DNA from: Croceibacterium salegens
GTDB taxonomy: Bacteria > Pseudomonadota > Alphaproteobacteria > Sphingomonadales > Sphingomonadaceae
NCBI RefSeq assembly: GCF_009827435.1
Contig: NZ_WTYM01000052.1
Span: 62,001-126,000 of the forward strand
DNA length: 64,000 nucleotides
Direction: 5' to 3'
The notes under the pieces: generated by a model
What the model was told of the DNA's origin: nothing
Seen by the model: only the letters and a program-made list of their open reading frames with translations
Database searches by the model: none
Shown here: positions 18,400-27,329 of the stretch, in pieces
Position numbering within the stretch: the stretch's first letter is position 1
Layout of the letters: the number at the start of each line of letters is the position of its first letter
Position numbers and translations under genes: made by a program

Positions 18400-19127
18400 A
18401 CCTGGCGGATCGCCGGTCTCTTTTGCGGCTGGCGGGCGTTGCCGCGCTTGGTTCGTGCGTTTCCGCGAGCTTCGGTGTGCGCGCCGCGAGCCCCGGTGGG
18501 TTTCGCCCGCCGGTCACCCCACTGCGCTACACCCGGCGGATCGTGCGCGAACTGGCCGGTGGCTACAGTTTTGCGGCGACGCGCAGCTTTGCGGTGACAT
18601 TCGCGTCGCGGGGCTCTGGCTTTGTTCTCGACGGCAGCCAGATTGCGGTCGACGTCTCCGCTCCCGAAAGGATCGCGGCGCTGGCCGAGATCGAGCGGCA
18701 GCGGATCGAGACAGGGCTGTTCCCGATCGTCCTCGACGCCGGGGGCATGATCGCGGGCGGTCCAGAACAGCGCCTTTCGGCGGAGCTCGACCGGGCCGTG
18801 GCCGAGGCGCGCAGGCTCCTTGCCGACAAGGAACGCGACGAAGGCGAACAGGCCGCAGCCGAGCAGTTCGTGCAAATGGTCCACCGCGTCGGCATCGGGC
18901 TCGGCGCGCAGTTGCCGCGCGATCTCTTCGCCCCGGCCGAGGGCGAGCGCGTCGACCGGCAGGCGATCGCCCTGCCCAACGACGAGAGCGGCGAGGTCAC
19001 CGTGACCTTCTCTGCCGAAAGCGACCCCTTCACCCGCCTGATGCGCCGCGCCCAGCGCGACATCGTCACCACGGTCGAGGGCGACAGCCGCACGACCCGC
19101 GAGGACTGGACGCTGGGTCCGTTCTGA
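18396..19127 (+). CDS. Tat-exported protein of unknown function
   Basis: 243 residues. The N-terminus has a twin-arginine signal (DRRSLLRLAGVAALG) and a likely cleavage site after GVRAA, so a periplasmic folded protein. The mature part is a mixed alpha/beta domain with a long helix (LSAELDRAVAEARRLL) and no recognised motif. The GTG start overlaps the cutA stop, so it is translationally coupled to cutA. Confidence 0.7.
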   Translation: MNLADRRSLLRLAGVAALGSCVSASFGVRAASPGGFRPPVTPLRYTRRIVRELAGGYSFAATRSFAVTFASRGSGFVLDGSQIAVDVSAPERIAALAEIERQRIETGLFPIVLDAGGMIAGGPEQRLSAELDRAVAEARRLLADKERDEGEQAAAEQFVQMVHRVGIGLGAQLPRDLFAPAEGERVDRQAIALPNDESGEVTVTFSAESDPFTRLMRRAQRDIVTTVEGDSRTTREDWTLGPF

Positions 19128-19171
19128 AGCTGGAGGTATTATTTTACCTCTCCGCAATCCCGCGGAATCCC

Positions 19172-19199
19172 TTGACTTCGCGCCCCTCCCCGCACAAAT
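19172..19199 (+). promoter_or_regulatory. Candidate promoter for rplM-rpsI
   Basis: -35 TTGACT followed at 16-17 bp by a weak -10 (ACAAAT/CAAATG), about 70 bp upstream of rplM. The -35 is a good match; the -10 is uncertain. Confidence 0.4.
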
Positions 19200-19268
19200 G
19201 CGCCCTTCCGCAACGGGCCGAACGAATCGCCCACGCGAATGTGTTTCGTCAACGAGAGTAACCCAGCC

Positions 19269-19748
19269 ATGAAGGCGCTCAGCAAGCAGACCCGGTCGAT
19301 CAAGCCGGCCGAGGTCGAAAAGAATTGGCACCTGATCGATGCCGACGGCCTCGTCGTCGGCCGCCTTGCGGTGATCGTCGCCAACCTCCTGCGCGGCAAG
19401 CACAAGCCGAGCTTCACCCCGCACGTCGACTGCGGCGATCACGTCGTCGTGATCAACGCCGACAAGGTCCGCTTCACCGGCAACAAGCTCAAGAGCCAGA
19501 CCTACTACAAGCACACCGGCTACGCCGGCGGCCTCAAGGAAGTGACCGCGGACAAGGTCCTCGCCGGCCGTTTTCCCGAGCGCGTGCTCGAGAAGGCTGT
19601 CGAGCGCATGATCCCGCGCGGCCCGCTCGGCCGCGACCAGATGCGCGCCCTGCACCTCTACGCCGGCACCGAGCATCCGCACGACGGGCAGCAGCCCGCG
19701 GTGCTCGACGTCGCTTCGCTCAATCGCAAGAACAAGGTGGCCAAGTAA
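19269..19748 (+). CDS. rplM: 50S ribosomal protein L13
   Basis: 159 residues, full length. Diagnostic motifs are [27 protein letters not shown] and [12 protein letters not shown]. The ATG at 19269 starts the conserved MKALSKQT. It overlaps rpsI by one base. Confidence 0.98.
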   Translation: MKALSKQTRSIKPAEVEKNWHLIDADGLVVGRLAVIVANLLRGKHKPSFTPHVDCGDHVVVINADKVRFTGNKLKSQTYYKHTGYAGGLKEVTADKVLAGRFPERVLEKAVERMIPRGPLGRDQMRALHLYAGTEHPHDGQQPAVLDVASLNRKNKVAK

Positions 19749-20272
19749 TGGCTGACGAAAACAACACCGTGTCGGATCTCGCCGACCTCAAGGACATCAC
19801 CGGCGAAGCTCCGGTCGCCACCGGCACCGAAGCGACCTTCGCTCCGGTCTCGAGCGCCCCGCTGCGCGAGAAGGAAGTCGATGCGCACGGCCGCGCCTAC
19901 GCCACCGGCCGCCGCAAGGACGCCGTCGCCCGCGTGTGGATCAAGCCGGGCAGCGGCAAGGTCACCGTCAACGGCCGCGAGCAGGAAGTCTATTTCGCGC
20001 GTCCGTCGCTGCGTCTCGTCATCAACCAGCCGTTCCAGGTCGCCGACCGCGAAGGCTCCTACGACGTCGTCGCCACCGTCAAGGGCGGCGGGCTTTCGGG
20101 CCAGGCCGGTGCGGTCAAGCATGGCATCAGCCAGGCGCTGGCCAAGTTCGAACCCGAACTGCGCGCCGCGGTGAAGGCCGCCGGCTTCCTCACCCGCGAC
20201 AGCCGCGTGGTCGAGCGCAAGAAGTACGGCCGCGCCAAGGCACGCCGCAGCTTCCAGTTCTCGAAGCGCTAA
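19748..20272 (+). CDS. rpsI: 30S ribosomal protein S9
   Basis: 174 residues. The first ~47 residues form an acidic extension typical of alphaproteobacterial S9. The core begins at [14 protein letters not shown] and ends with the basic tail [17 protein letters not shown]. Start codon overlaps the rplM stop (TAATG). Confidence 0.97.
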   Translation: MADENNTVSDLADLKDITGEAPVATGTEATFAPVSSAPLREKEVDAHGRAYATGRRKDAVARVWIKPGSGKVTVNGREQEVYFARPSLRLVINQPFQVADREGSYDVVATVKGGGLSGQAGAVKHGISQALAKFEPELRAAVKAAGFLTRDSRVVERKKYGRAKARRSFQFSKR

Positions 20273-20310
20273 TCGTTTTCGACCAGTTTCCCCGACGGGG
20301 GAAAATGCGA

Positions 20311-20341
20311 AGGGCGGCCCCCACGAAGGGCCGCCCTTTTT
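20311..20341 (+). terminator. Terminator of rplM-rpsI
   Basis: Stem AGGGCGGCCC / GGGCCGCCCT with a short loop, then a run of five T (last two stem bases included). Confidence 0.85.
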
Positions 20342-20360
20342 GCATGACAGGGCCCCACGA

Positions 20361-21710
20361 TCAGTGCGGGGGCAGCTGCTTCGAGATGACTCCGGGCAGG
20401 TTGTTGTCGTCGCGCGCACCGATCGTGTCGAACCACTCCCAGAAGTCGGGCTCGAGCCGCGCAAGCGGACCCGCGACGCGTTCGACAATCGCCACCGCTT
20501 CCTCGGCAGGATCGTCGGCCGCACCGGGGTCGCGATCGCGGAACGCCCCGAAGACTTCTGCCAGTTTGCCGCGCGGCTGGAGGTAGAGCGCGAAGTAGCG
20601 CGCAAGCGCCAGTTGGCGCGCGCCCTTCTCGCCAACTTCATCACCCCCGGACACGCCATCGAAATCGAACCACGGGCTGGTGATGACTTCACGCAGCGAA
20701 GGACGTTTGTCGCCCGCGTTGGCCAGCAATGCTCCGCGCCAGTTGGGCACACCCAAGTAAGCCCCGTTCTCTTCGCGCGAGACCTCGTAAAGCGAGGCAA
20801 TTCCTTCATCGAGCCACTGCGGCATGTCGCCGTACTGGTCACGAAGTATGAGGTGGAAGAGTTCGTGCAGTATCGTGCCGATGCCGGTGCCGCCGACCAT
20901 TGCCGAAACGGACGAATCCTCAGGGTACGCATACCCGAGCGTCGAAGGACTAATTTGCAGTCCATGCAGTTCGAGCGCCGCTTTGGTCAGTTCTGCATTG
21001 GTCGGGCTTAGGTAGATCGAAATGAATGTCGGGGGGAGTTCGAGGCCATAAGAGTCATGGAGGAAGTCGACGTAGCTTTCGAGCCTCGCTCCGATCTCCT
21101 GCAATTGCTGTTCGGATTGCCCGCCCGTGCTGACCACCCCGAAACGACCCGCGACCCTGACCTTGGCGCCGGGCATGGCCGTCCGGTCGAGTACGGTCCT
21201 GTAGGCATCCGGATCGTCGAGCTGCACCCGGTGAACACCGGAGAGAACATCATCGACCGGCCTGACGGCGCGGGCCGGGTAAGCGGGAAGCGGATTGGCT
21301 TCACCCGAATACCAGAGCTTTCCCGAGGCCGTGGCGCCAGGAGCCAGCATGGCCAGCTCGGTTTCGGGCTGCGTCAATTCGCTGCTGTCACGGCACCGGC
21401 CAAGCTCGTGCTCCACAATCTGCCGGCCGGCCCGACTGAGTGGATAGGAATAGAGTATGTAGTTGAGCACGCGGGAGCCCCATTCGCGCTTGCCCGAGAT
21501 CCGGCAGCCGCTGGTTTCTAGCATGTAGTCGACCTCGGCCGTGCGTCCGCCGCGCATGCTCCGGTGTGAGAGAAGTGGCGGGCGCGCCTGAGGAAAATGC
21601 GCTTCCTGCCATTCGGTGCGGCCGATCTCGTAGTCGCTCTGCGCAACCGCGGGCGCAGTCGGCACGACCAGCAGGCATGAACTCGCAGCAAGCGCGACAG
21701 TCCGTCTCAC
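20361..21710 (-). CDS. Secreted gluzincin-like metallopeptidase
   Basis: 449 residues with a signal peptide (cleavage near AVAQ, residue ~24). HELFH at 282-286 and the downstream WLDEGIA (glutamate E302) resemble the zinc site of MA-clan peptidases (HExxH then E in W-L-x-E-G). The N-terminal half (residues ~30-180) is unassigned. Its start overlaps the stop of the upstream membrane-protein gene (ATGA), so the two are coupled. Proteolytic activity is inferred. Confidence 0.7.
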   Translation of the reverse strand: MRRTVALAASSCLLVVPTAPAVAQSDYEIGRTEWQEAHFPQARPPLLSHRSMRGGRTAEVDYMLETSGCRISGKREWGSRVLNYILYSYPLSRAGRQIVEHELGRCRDSSELTQPETELAMLAPGATASGKLWYSGEANPLPAYPARAVRPVDDVLSGVHRVQLDDPDAYRTVLDRTAMPGAKVRVAGRFGVVSTGGQSEQQLQEIGARLESYVDFLHDSYGLELPPTFISIYLSPTNAELTKAALELHGLQISPSTLGYAYPEDSSVSAMVGGTGIGTILHELFHLILRDQYGDMPQWLDEGIASLYEVSREENGAYLGVPNWRGALLANAGDKRPSLREVITSPWFDFDGVSGGDEVGEKGARQLALARYFALYLQPRGKLAEVFGAFRDRDPGAADDPAEEAVAIVERVAGPLARLEPDFWEWFDTIGARDDNNLPGVISKQLPPH

Positions 21711-22357
21711 TTTGCTTCCCCTTGGGATTTGAAGAGATCGGCTTCTTCCTCCTTGCGAGAGGTCTCGTCGCTCAGGTCCGGCAGGTCCTGCGGCAAGGCA
21801 GCGCCGCCGTGGCCTTCAGGCCCGATATAGGCGGGTATGTCGCGCGTGGTGAACTGGTAGTCGGCGACGAGCGTGATGCCCATGAGCACCCCTCCCACGA
21901 CTGTCAGGACTATACCCGGCGAACTGGTTGCCAGACTGCCCTTCAGCCCCCCGCCCTCGGCGCCGATCTGGGTCACATCCTCGCTCAGCTTCGTCAGGAT
22001 GAATATTCCGCCGATGAACGAGAGAATCATCCCGGTGAGGAAACCGAGGTGGCAAGTCCATGCGCGCAACAGGAGAGTGGCGTTGACCTGCCGGTAGCGG
22101 TGACCGATCACGTCCCTCTCGAGCAGGGTGCGCGTCTTCCACTTGAGATAGTCGATATCGGGGGTCGGGTTCTTCGCTTCGTAGTCGGAGAAGACCGTTG
22201 CGATGGGGTCGTCTTGCGCGGCGTTGATCGAAGCCGAAAGCCGATCGAACTGAATCCACGAGGATATGAAAAAGAACACTGTGAGCCCGATCAACATCCC
22301 TATTGCCCAGGGCAACAGTCGATATTGCCAGCGGACAAGGGCTGTTTGCTCGTCCAT
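21707..22357 (-). CDS. Three-helix membrane protein coupled to the peptidase gene
   Basis: 216 residues. Membrane segments are at ~14-34, ~98-122 and ~147-166. The loop between the first two (~35-95) is charged and probably periplasmic. The C-terminus is acidic and charged. No family recognised. Located between two secreted-protease genes in the same orientation. Confidence 0.65.
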   Translation of the reverse strand: MDEQTALVRWQYRLLPWAIGMLIGLTVFFFISSWIQFDRLSASINAAQDDPIATVFSDYEAKNPTPDIDYLKWKTRTLLERDVIGHRYRQVNATLLLRAWTCHLGFLTGMILSFIGGIFILTKLSEDVTQIGAEGGGLKGSLATSSPGIVLTVVGGVLMGITLVADYQFTTRDIPAYIGPEGHGGAALPQDLPDLSDETSRKEEEADLFKSQGEAK

Positions 22358-22468
22358 CCGGATGCTCCGGTCACTTCGTGAAGACGAAGTCCCTCATACA
22401 TCAAGACTCGAGTTTCGTCATTCCGGATCGGTACGTCCGGCGAGCAATCAGGCAAGATTCCGCGGAGG
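22358..22468. other. Gap between membrane protein and trypsin-like protease genes
   Basis: 111 bp without a gene or terminator I can see. It could carry a promoter for the two downstream genes. Confidence 0.4.
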
Positions 22469-23917
22469 TTATCGGCGCGCGGCTGGCACAGGATCGCCAA
22501 GGTCGACGATTTGCCGATCGATACCCAGGGCCTTCCTCTTGGCGCTGTCGATCCAGCCGTTCCTTTCGTAGAACCCGACATCGGCATAGACGCCGGGCTT
22601 GCCGGCCTGACCGCAGCCTTCGCCGAACGATACCAGCCCGACAAGGACCGGCGGCTGTGAGCCAGCTTTGCGCACCAACGGGCCGCCGCTGTCTCCCCGG
22701 CAGGAATCGACCTGGCCGGCGGAGTAGGCGCACATCTGGCCCGGCTTGACTGCGCCGGCCCTGAGCAGCGGACCGCACTCGGCGGCGGGCAGGTAATTCA
22801 CCTCACCGACAAGCAGGTTTCGCGAGGTTTGCTGGGGCTTTCCGAACTTGTCCTTCGGGTTGGACGTCCGATCGGTTTCGCCGGTGTACCCCCATCCCGA
22901 AACGAGCAAGGCCGCATTCGGAGGATAGCCGGCCCTAGCCGCCTCTCTGTCGGGAACCCCGGCAGCCTTAAGCTCGCGCGAAGCCGGGACCGCTGCGAGC
23001 TTGAGCAGGGCAATATCGCCGCTGTCGCCGCTCCTCGTGTGCCCGGCATGCTTTACGATGGCGGCAATCTCGACACTCGACCCTGCAATCGTGAGGTCGT
23101 GCAAGGCGTAGCGGATATCGACCCGGCCGAAGTCCGTTGGCCAGAAATCGGCGACGCAATGGGCCGCGGTCAGCGCCCACTTCTCGCCGATGTAGACCGC
23201 GCCGCAGATGTGGCTCTTCGCCCAGTCGACCGGCCGGCCCTTCTGGTGGAGCTGGAGCTGCCACCAGGCGTTCTCGGTCCCGTTCCGGCCGGCCATGTCT
23301 CCTCTCACGACCCTGACGGATCGGGGCGGCTCCCATCGGACCAGGAAATCGTCCCAGGCCTTGAGGCATTCGTCGCCGGACATGATGCGTACCGGCCGCT
23401 CACCTGCTTCTCCGGTTGGTCGGCAGAATAGGTCGATCTGCGCATCGGCATCGAACGCGGCATCCTGCTGGAGGTCGGGGAGCTGGAGTGTGGCGAAACG
23501 CGCCTCTTCGATCGGACGCTGGCGCAGGAATACGGGCAGTGCGGCCCAGGACCATGATTGGCGCTCTGAAAGCAGGCCGGCCAGGCGCGCGCGTTCCGGC
23601 TTGTCGAGGGCGAGGATGAAATCGACCAGCGACGGCCCGCCCTGCCCGTCTGCATATTCGACCAGCAGCGCCGCCCAAATGCCGTGTTCGTAGGGCTGCA
23701 GCGCGTCGCTGACGTCGTAAATCGCCTGACGCGCGGGCTGCGGCTGCGCGGAGATCAAGCGCGAAAAACCGTCACGCTCCTCGGGCGCCAGTTCGATCAT
23801 CATGGCGTTGTAGGCCGTGCCGTCGGTCTCCTGCGCCGCTGCCGGGCGGGACAGCAGCGCAATTCCCGCGAAGGCCAGCGCGGCGCAGATCCGTCGAAGG
23901 ACTTTCGTGCGGCTCAT
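22469..23917 (-). CDS. Secreted trypsin-like serine protease (S1 family)
   Basis: 482 residues. Signal peptide cleaved near PAAAQ (residue ~29). The catalytic triad is complete: H253 in ALTAAHC, D301 in GDIALLKL, S410 in CRGDSGGPL. Six or more cysteines fit disulfide bonding in the periplasm or outside. An unassigned ~200-residue N-terminal domain precedes the protease domain and could act as a propeptide or adaptor. The ATG at 23917 begins a standard n-region (MSRTKVLRR). Confidence 0.85.
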   Translation of the reverse strand: MSRTKVLRRICAALAFAGIALLSRPAAAQETDGTAYNAMMIELAPEERDGFSRLISAQPQPARQAIYDVSDALQPYEHGIWAALLVEYADGQGGPSLVDFILALDKPERARLAGLLSERQSWSWAALPVFLRQRPIEEARFATLQLPDLQQDAAFDADAQIDLFCRPTGEAGERPVRIMSGDECLKAWDDFLVRWEPPRSVRVVRGDMAGRNGTENAWWQLQLHQKGRPVDWAKSHICGAVYIGEKWALTAAHCVADFWPTDFGRVDIRYALHDLTIAGSSVEIAAIVKHAGHTRSGDSGDIALLKLAAVPASRELKAAGVPDREAARAGYPPNAALLVSGWGYTGETDRTSNPKDKFGKPQQTSRNLLVGEVNYLPAAECGPLLRAGAVKPGQMCAYSAGQVDSCRGDSGGPLVRKAGSQPPVLVGLVSFGEGCGQAGKPGVYADVGFYERNGWIDSAKRKALGIDRQIVDLGDPVPAARR

Positions 23918-23984
23918 GCCACGACACCTCCGCGTGCGATCTGCACCCATGCGAGCACAGACGCAAGGCGCGAGCCGGATAGCC

Positions 23985-24842
23985 TCAGTGCACCGGCGGG
24001 TCGACCGGGGGGACGGCGCCGACGGGCGCTACGGGCTCGCCCGGCTTGCGCGGGGGCATCGCATCTTCGGGGACGGCATCGACCTGCATCGCGCTGGTCG
24101 GGAGATCGTAGAGGTTGCGGACTTTCACTGCGATCCTCTCGCCGTCCCATGTCAGCTCGTTGAAGCTCGGCGGGGTCGAGCGGATGCGTTGCGAGAGCGT
24201 GCCCGCACCGATCATCCGCATCGGGCCTTCGGGAGTTTCGCGAACGATATCAAAGGCATCGTGCACGTGACCGCTGAGCGTCGCAAGCACGTTGCGCCGT
24301 GCAAGTTCGGCGAGGGCGTGGTCGCCGCCGTGGGTCCAGGCCTTGCCGCGCGTTCCAGCCTCGACGAGCGGATGGTGGCAGGCGACAACAACCCTCGTGC
24401 CCGGCGGCACGGCATCGATGGCAGCGAGCGTGCGTTCGAGCGCCTGCTCGGTGATCCAGCCGTGCGACCAGGGCCAGCGCGGCTGCCAGCGGCGCACGGT
24501 TTTGAGCGGGACGATGGCGAGGCCCGGCAGGTCGATCTCGCGCTCGACCTTGTCCTGCATGCCGCGGAACCGACGATAAGGCGTTGCGAAGCGCTCGACC
24601 AGGTTGAAGTACGGCATGTCATGATTGCCGACCTCGACGGTGACCGGCACGTCGAGGTCGTTGATCCATGCCGTCGCCGCGGCGAACTCGCGGTGGCGGG
24701 CGCGCATCGTCAGGTCGCCGGTAATGGCGACCGCATCGGGGCGCCTCTCGGCGATTTCCTGCTTCACCCAGGCGAGGGCGCGCTCGTCGGCAAGGCCGAA
24801 GTGAATATCGCTGAGGTGGAACAGGACTTTGCGGTCAGTCAT
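23985..24842 (-). CDS. Metallophosphoesterase
   Basis: 285 residues. Calcineurin-like metal-site motifs in order: DIHFG (11-15), GDLT, GNHD, CHHP and GHVHD. A proline-rich tail follows the catalytic domain. Substrate unknown; cyclic nucleotide phosphodiesterases of the CpdA group have a similar layout. It overlaps the lipid-kinase gene by 8 bases. Confidence 0.85.
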   Translation of the reverse strand: MTDRKVLFHLSDIHFGLADERALAWVKQEIAERRPDAVAITGDLTMRARHREFAAATAWINDLDVPVTVEVGNHDMPYFNLVERFATPYRRFRGMQDKVEREIDLPGLAIVPLKTVRRWQPRWPWSHGWITEQALERTLAAIDAVPPGTRVVVACHHPLVEAGTRGKAWTHGGDHALAELARRNVLATLSGHVHDAFDIVRETPEGPMRMIGAGTLSQRIRSTPPSFNELTWDGERIAVKVRNLYDLPTSAMQVDAVPEDAMPPRKPGEPVAPVGAVPPVDPPVH

Positions 24843-25683
24843 CGGTGGCGGTGGCTAGCAGGTCCACCCCGCAGGCGACCAGCCTGAATTCCTCCACCGC
24901 CTCCGCTTCACGCTTTTCGCCGTCGATCATGATGCCGAAGGGCGCGCCATCGGTGCTTGCGAGGATGAGCCGGTCGAACGTGCCGAGCACGTCGTGCGGT
25001 CCTTCGCGAAAGCTGCGTCGCAGAAGTGCCCAGCCCTGGCTGAGGAACTCGGCCGTGGTTTCGGCATGGTAGGCGGCGACCTCGATGCCCTCGTCGTGCG
25101 GGGTCAGCATGATCAGCGGGTAACCCTCGGTACTGCCCGCCTCGCGGCAGGCGATGCCCGGTTCGGCGAGCGTTTCGCCGATGGCCTGCGCGGCGCTTTC
25201 GACCACGCCAAGCACATCGCCGTCACGCATCGTCTCGCGCACGTCGAACCAGCTCGTTCCCGGACCGGCGAGGAGGCCCGCGAGCGCCACGCCTCGGTTG
25301 CAGCCGATTACGCCCGGCCGCCGAACATCGGCCTCGCCCGCGGCAACCAGGCGCAGGACCTCTTCGAACGGCCGGTCGCCGTGCAGGCGGTGGTAGAGAA
25401 GGTTCATCGTCCCGCCGGGCAGGATCAGCACTTGCCCGCCCCAGCCGTCGAGGCGGCCGATGACGGCGTTTATCGTGCCGTCGCCGGTGAAGATCGCGAC
25501 CAGCCCCACGCCCGCAGCGTCAAGCGCCGCGCCGTCGGGCAGGTCCTCTTCGGGAAAGACGGTCTTGCCGGCGATCCTGAATCCGAGGTCGCCGCAACGG
25601 TCCTCGAGCGCGGCAAGGCCAGCGGCGTCGTTGCTGCCGCTGGCCGGGTTGCAGATCAGCCAGATGTCCGGCGCGGCGCCCAT
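24835..25683 (-). CDS. Diacylglycerol/lipid kinase-family protein
   Basis: 282 residues. DAGK catalytic-domain motifs are NPASGS near the N-terminus, FTGDGTINAVIG (nucleotide binding) and LPGGTMNLL. The C-terminal half matches the YegS/DgkB architecture in length but has few conserved residues I can identify. Co-transcribed with the phosphoesterase. Confidence 0.8.
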   Translation of the reverse strand: MGAAPDIWLICNPASGSNDAAGLAALEDRCGDLGFRIAGKTVFPEEDLPDGAALDAAGVGLVAIFTGDGTINAVIGRLDGWGGQVLILPGGTMNLLYHRLHGDRPFEEVLRLVAAGEADVRRPGVIGCNRGVALAGLLAGPGTSWFDVRETMRDGDVLGVVESAAQAIGETLAEPGIACREAGSTEGYPLIMLTPHDEGIEVAAYHAETTAEFLSQGWALLRRSFREGPHDVLGTFDRLILASTDGAPFGIMIDGEKREAEAVEEFRLVACGVDLLATATDD

Positions 25684-25720
25684 AGCGCCACAGCGCCTGT
25701 CCGGCGCGGCGGTTCCCGCC

Positions 25721-25990
25721 TCATATGCGCTTTGTCAGGACGAGCCAGGCGCCGAAGGCGTTCATCGCCGTGTAGCCGGCATAGACCCAGCCCCACCCGG
25801 TGAACCCGGTCGCCGCCAGCAGCAGTGCTCCGAGCAGGACGATGAATTCCATCACCAAAGTCGCGCGCCCGCCCATCCCGCGACCGGTCCACGGCATCTG
25901 CTTGAGCATCGGGTGGCCGCTTTCGAGCACCGCCTTGTGCAGGGCGAAGTTCGCCACGCCGAGGGCAAAGACGATCAGGACCGGGAGCAT
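25721..25990 (-). CDS. Small membrane protein
   Basis: 89 residues from ATG 25990 (ATG 26032 would add 14 polar residues). Three hydrophobic segments (~2-20, 40-60, 64-82) and a conserved-looking HPMLKQMPWTGRGMGGR loop. Possibly a small conserved sphingomonad membrane protein; function unknown. Confidence 0.6.
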   Translation of the reverse strand: MLPVLIVFALGVANFALHKAVLESGHPMLKQMPWTGRGMGGRATLVMEFIVLLGALLLAATGFTGWGWVYAGYTAMNAFGAWLVLTKRI

Positions 25991-26144
25991 GGTTCCAATC
26001 TGGGCGCTCCATGGCCGAATGCAATCAGCCATTCGGCGGACCGCGATTGTCGTTGGTCGGACCGAGCGGCCGCTGGTCGGCGGGGCGAGCATGCTGGTCG
26101 AAGGTTGCGCGAAACGGTCCGTCAGGAGGCCTATTAGTACAACT

Positions 26145-26183
26145 GCGCCACGGTCCTCCCCCAGTCCCCTAGGACCGTGGCGC
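26145..26183. promoter_or_regulatory. 13-bp perfect inverted repeat upstream of urcA
   Basis: GCGCCACGGTCCT and AGGACCGTGGCGC separated by 13 bases, ending 7 bp before the AAGGAGGAG ribosome-binding site. No T-run follows, so it is not a simple terminator. It could be an operator or a 5' leader hairpin controlling access to the ribosome site. Confidence 0.55.
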
Positions 26184-26206
26184 GCACTGAAGGAGGAGAT
26201 AAACCC

Positions 26207-26503
26207 GTGACGACCCGCACTCTCATCATCGGCTGCGCGCTTGCCGCTGCGCTGTCCGCCACCCCGACCCTGGCCGCTGACCGCGCCGCCCATGTCGCCT
26301 ACAACGACCTCGACCTGAGCAGCGCAGACGGCCAGGCAGAACTGCAGGCCCGGCTCGACAAGGCGGCCCGCAAGGTCTGCCGTTTCGAAGACAATGGCCA
26401 GGTTTCGACCCCGGCCGACGAGAACGCCTGCTACCGCGCGACCCGCCAGAAGGTCGACGTGCAGGTTGCCTACCTGACTTCGGATTTCCAGCGCGGCGGT
26501 TGA
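26207..26503 (+). CDS. UrcA-family secreted protein
   Basis: 98 residues with a signal peptide (cleavage near TLAAD). The mature part has the family pattern VAYNDLDLSSADGQAELQAR with two Cys (KVCRF, NACYR). UrcA proteins are periplasmic and of unknown role. The GTG start at 26207 is fixed by a strong AAGGAGGAG site 8-16 bp upstream. Confidence 0.85.
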   Translation: MTTRTLIIGCALAAALSATPTLAADRAAHVAYNDLDLSSADGQAELQARLDKAARKVCRFEDNGQVSTPADENACYRATRQKVDVQVAYLTSDFQRGG

Positions 26504-26525
26504 CCGTCCCCATCCACCACGCTGG

Positions 26526-26558
26526 AGGGCGCCTTCGCAAGAGGGCGCCCTTTCATTT
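26526..26558 (+). terminator. Terminator of urcA
   Basis: Stem AGGGCGCC / GGCGCCCT with a small loop, followed by TTCATTTT. Confidence 0.75.
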
Positions 26559-26591
26559 TGCGGACGGTATATTGAAGCCTGATTGCCGCAC

Positions 26592-27329
26592 TCAGCGGCC
26601 GGCCATTTCCTTGACCCGGCGCAGGTAGGTGCGTCCGATCCGCAGCACCTCGCCATCGGCCATTTCGGCCGCCCAGACGCCAAGGCCTTCGTGCCGCAGC
26701 CCGCGGATCGCCTCTCGGCGCAGGATAGTCGAGCGGTGGATGCGGATGAATTCCTCAGGATCGAGCTTCGCTTCGAGCCCGGCAATGGTCTGCAACAGCA
26801 GGTAGCTGCGCTCACCGACGTGTAGGCGGACGTAGTCGCGCTCGGCGTCGATGCGGTCGACCTGGTCGGCCTCGATGCGCAGCAATTCGGAGCGGTGCGG
26901 CACCCAGAATTCGCGCAGCCAGCGACCATCGCCGGTCTTGCGCGCGCCGCGCCGCGACAGGGCCCGGGACACGGCGCGCTCAAGCCGGTCGGTGGCAACC
27001 GGCTTGAGCACGTAATCGACCGCATCGAGATCGAACGCCTCGACGGCGAAATCCTCGTGCGCGGTGACGAAGATCACCGCCGGCGGCGCGTCGCCCTCGG
27101 CAACGGCCTTGGCCACAGCGAGGCCGTCCATGCCTGGCATGGTCATGTCGAGTAGCAGGAGATCGGGCTTGAGCGTTTCGGCGAGGCGCAGCGCCGACCT
27201 GCCGTCGCTCGCCGTGCCCACCACCGAGAGGTCGTCCAGCTCGGCGCAGAGCACCTGCATGCGCTCGATCGCCAGCGGTTCGTCGTCGACGATCAGGGCG
27301 CGCAGCGGTTGGGCAATTTCCTCGGTCAT
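26592..27329 (-). CDS. LytTR-type response regulator
   Basis: 245 residues. Receiver domain ~1-125 with VDDEP (14-18), phospho-acceptor in LLLLDMTMPGMDG and lysine in YVLKPV. The LytTR DNA-binding domain lies at ~140-243 (DYVRLHVGERSYLL, IRIHRSTILRRE). It partners with the histidine kinase whose stop it overlaps (ATGA). Confidence 0.92.
   Translation of the reverse strand: MTEEIAQPLRALIVDDEPLAIERMQVLCAELDDLSVVGTASDGRSALRLAETLKPDLLLLDMTMPGMDGLAVAKAVAEGDAPPAVIFVTAHEDFAVEAFDLDAVDYVLKPVATDRLERAVSRALSRRGARKTGDGRWLREFWVPHRSELLRIEADQVDRIDAERDYVRLHVGERSYLLLQTIAGLEAKLDPEEFIRIHRSTILRREAIRGLRHEGLGVWAAEMADGEVLRIGRTYLRRVKEMAGR

Noticed and set aside
20361-23917. Reading the protease cassette as a defence system
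   Set aside because: All proteins carry signal peptides or membrane helices and none has a nucleic-acid or phage-sensing domain; an envelope role is more likely.
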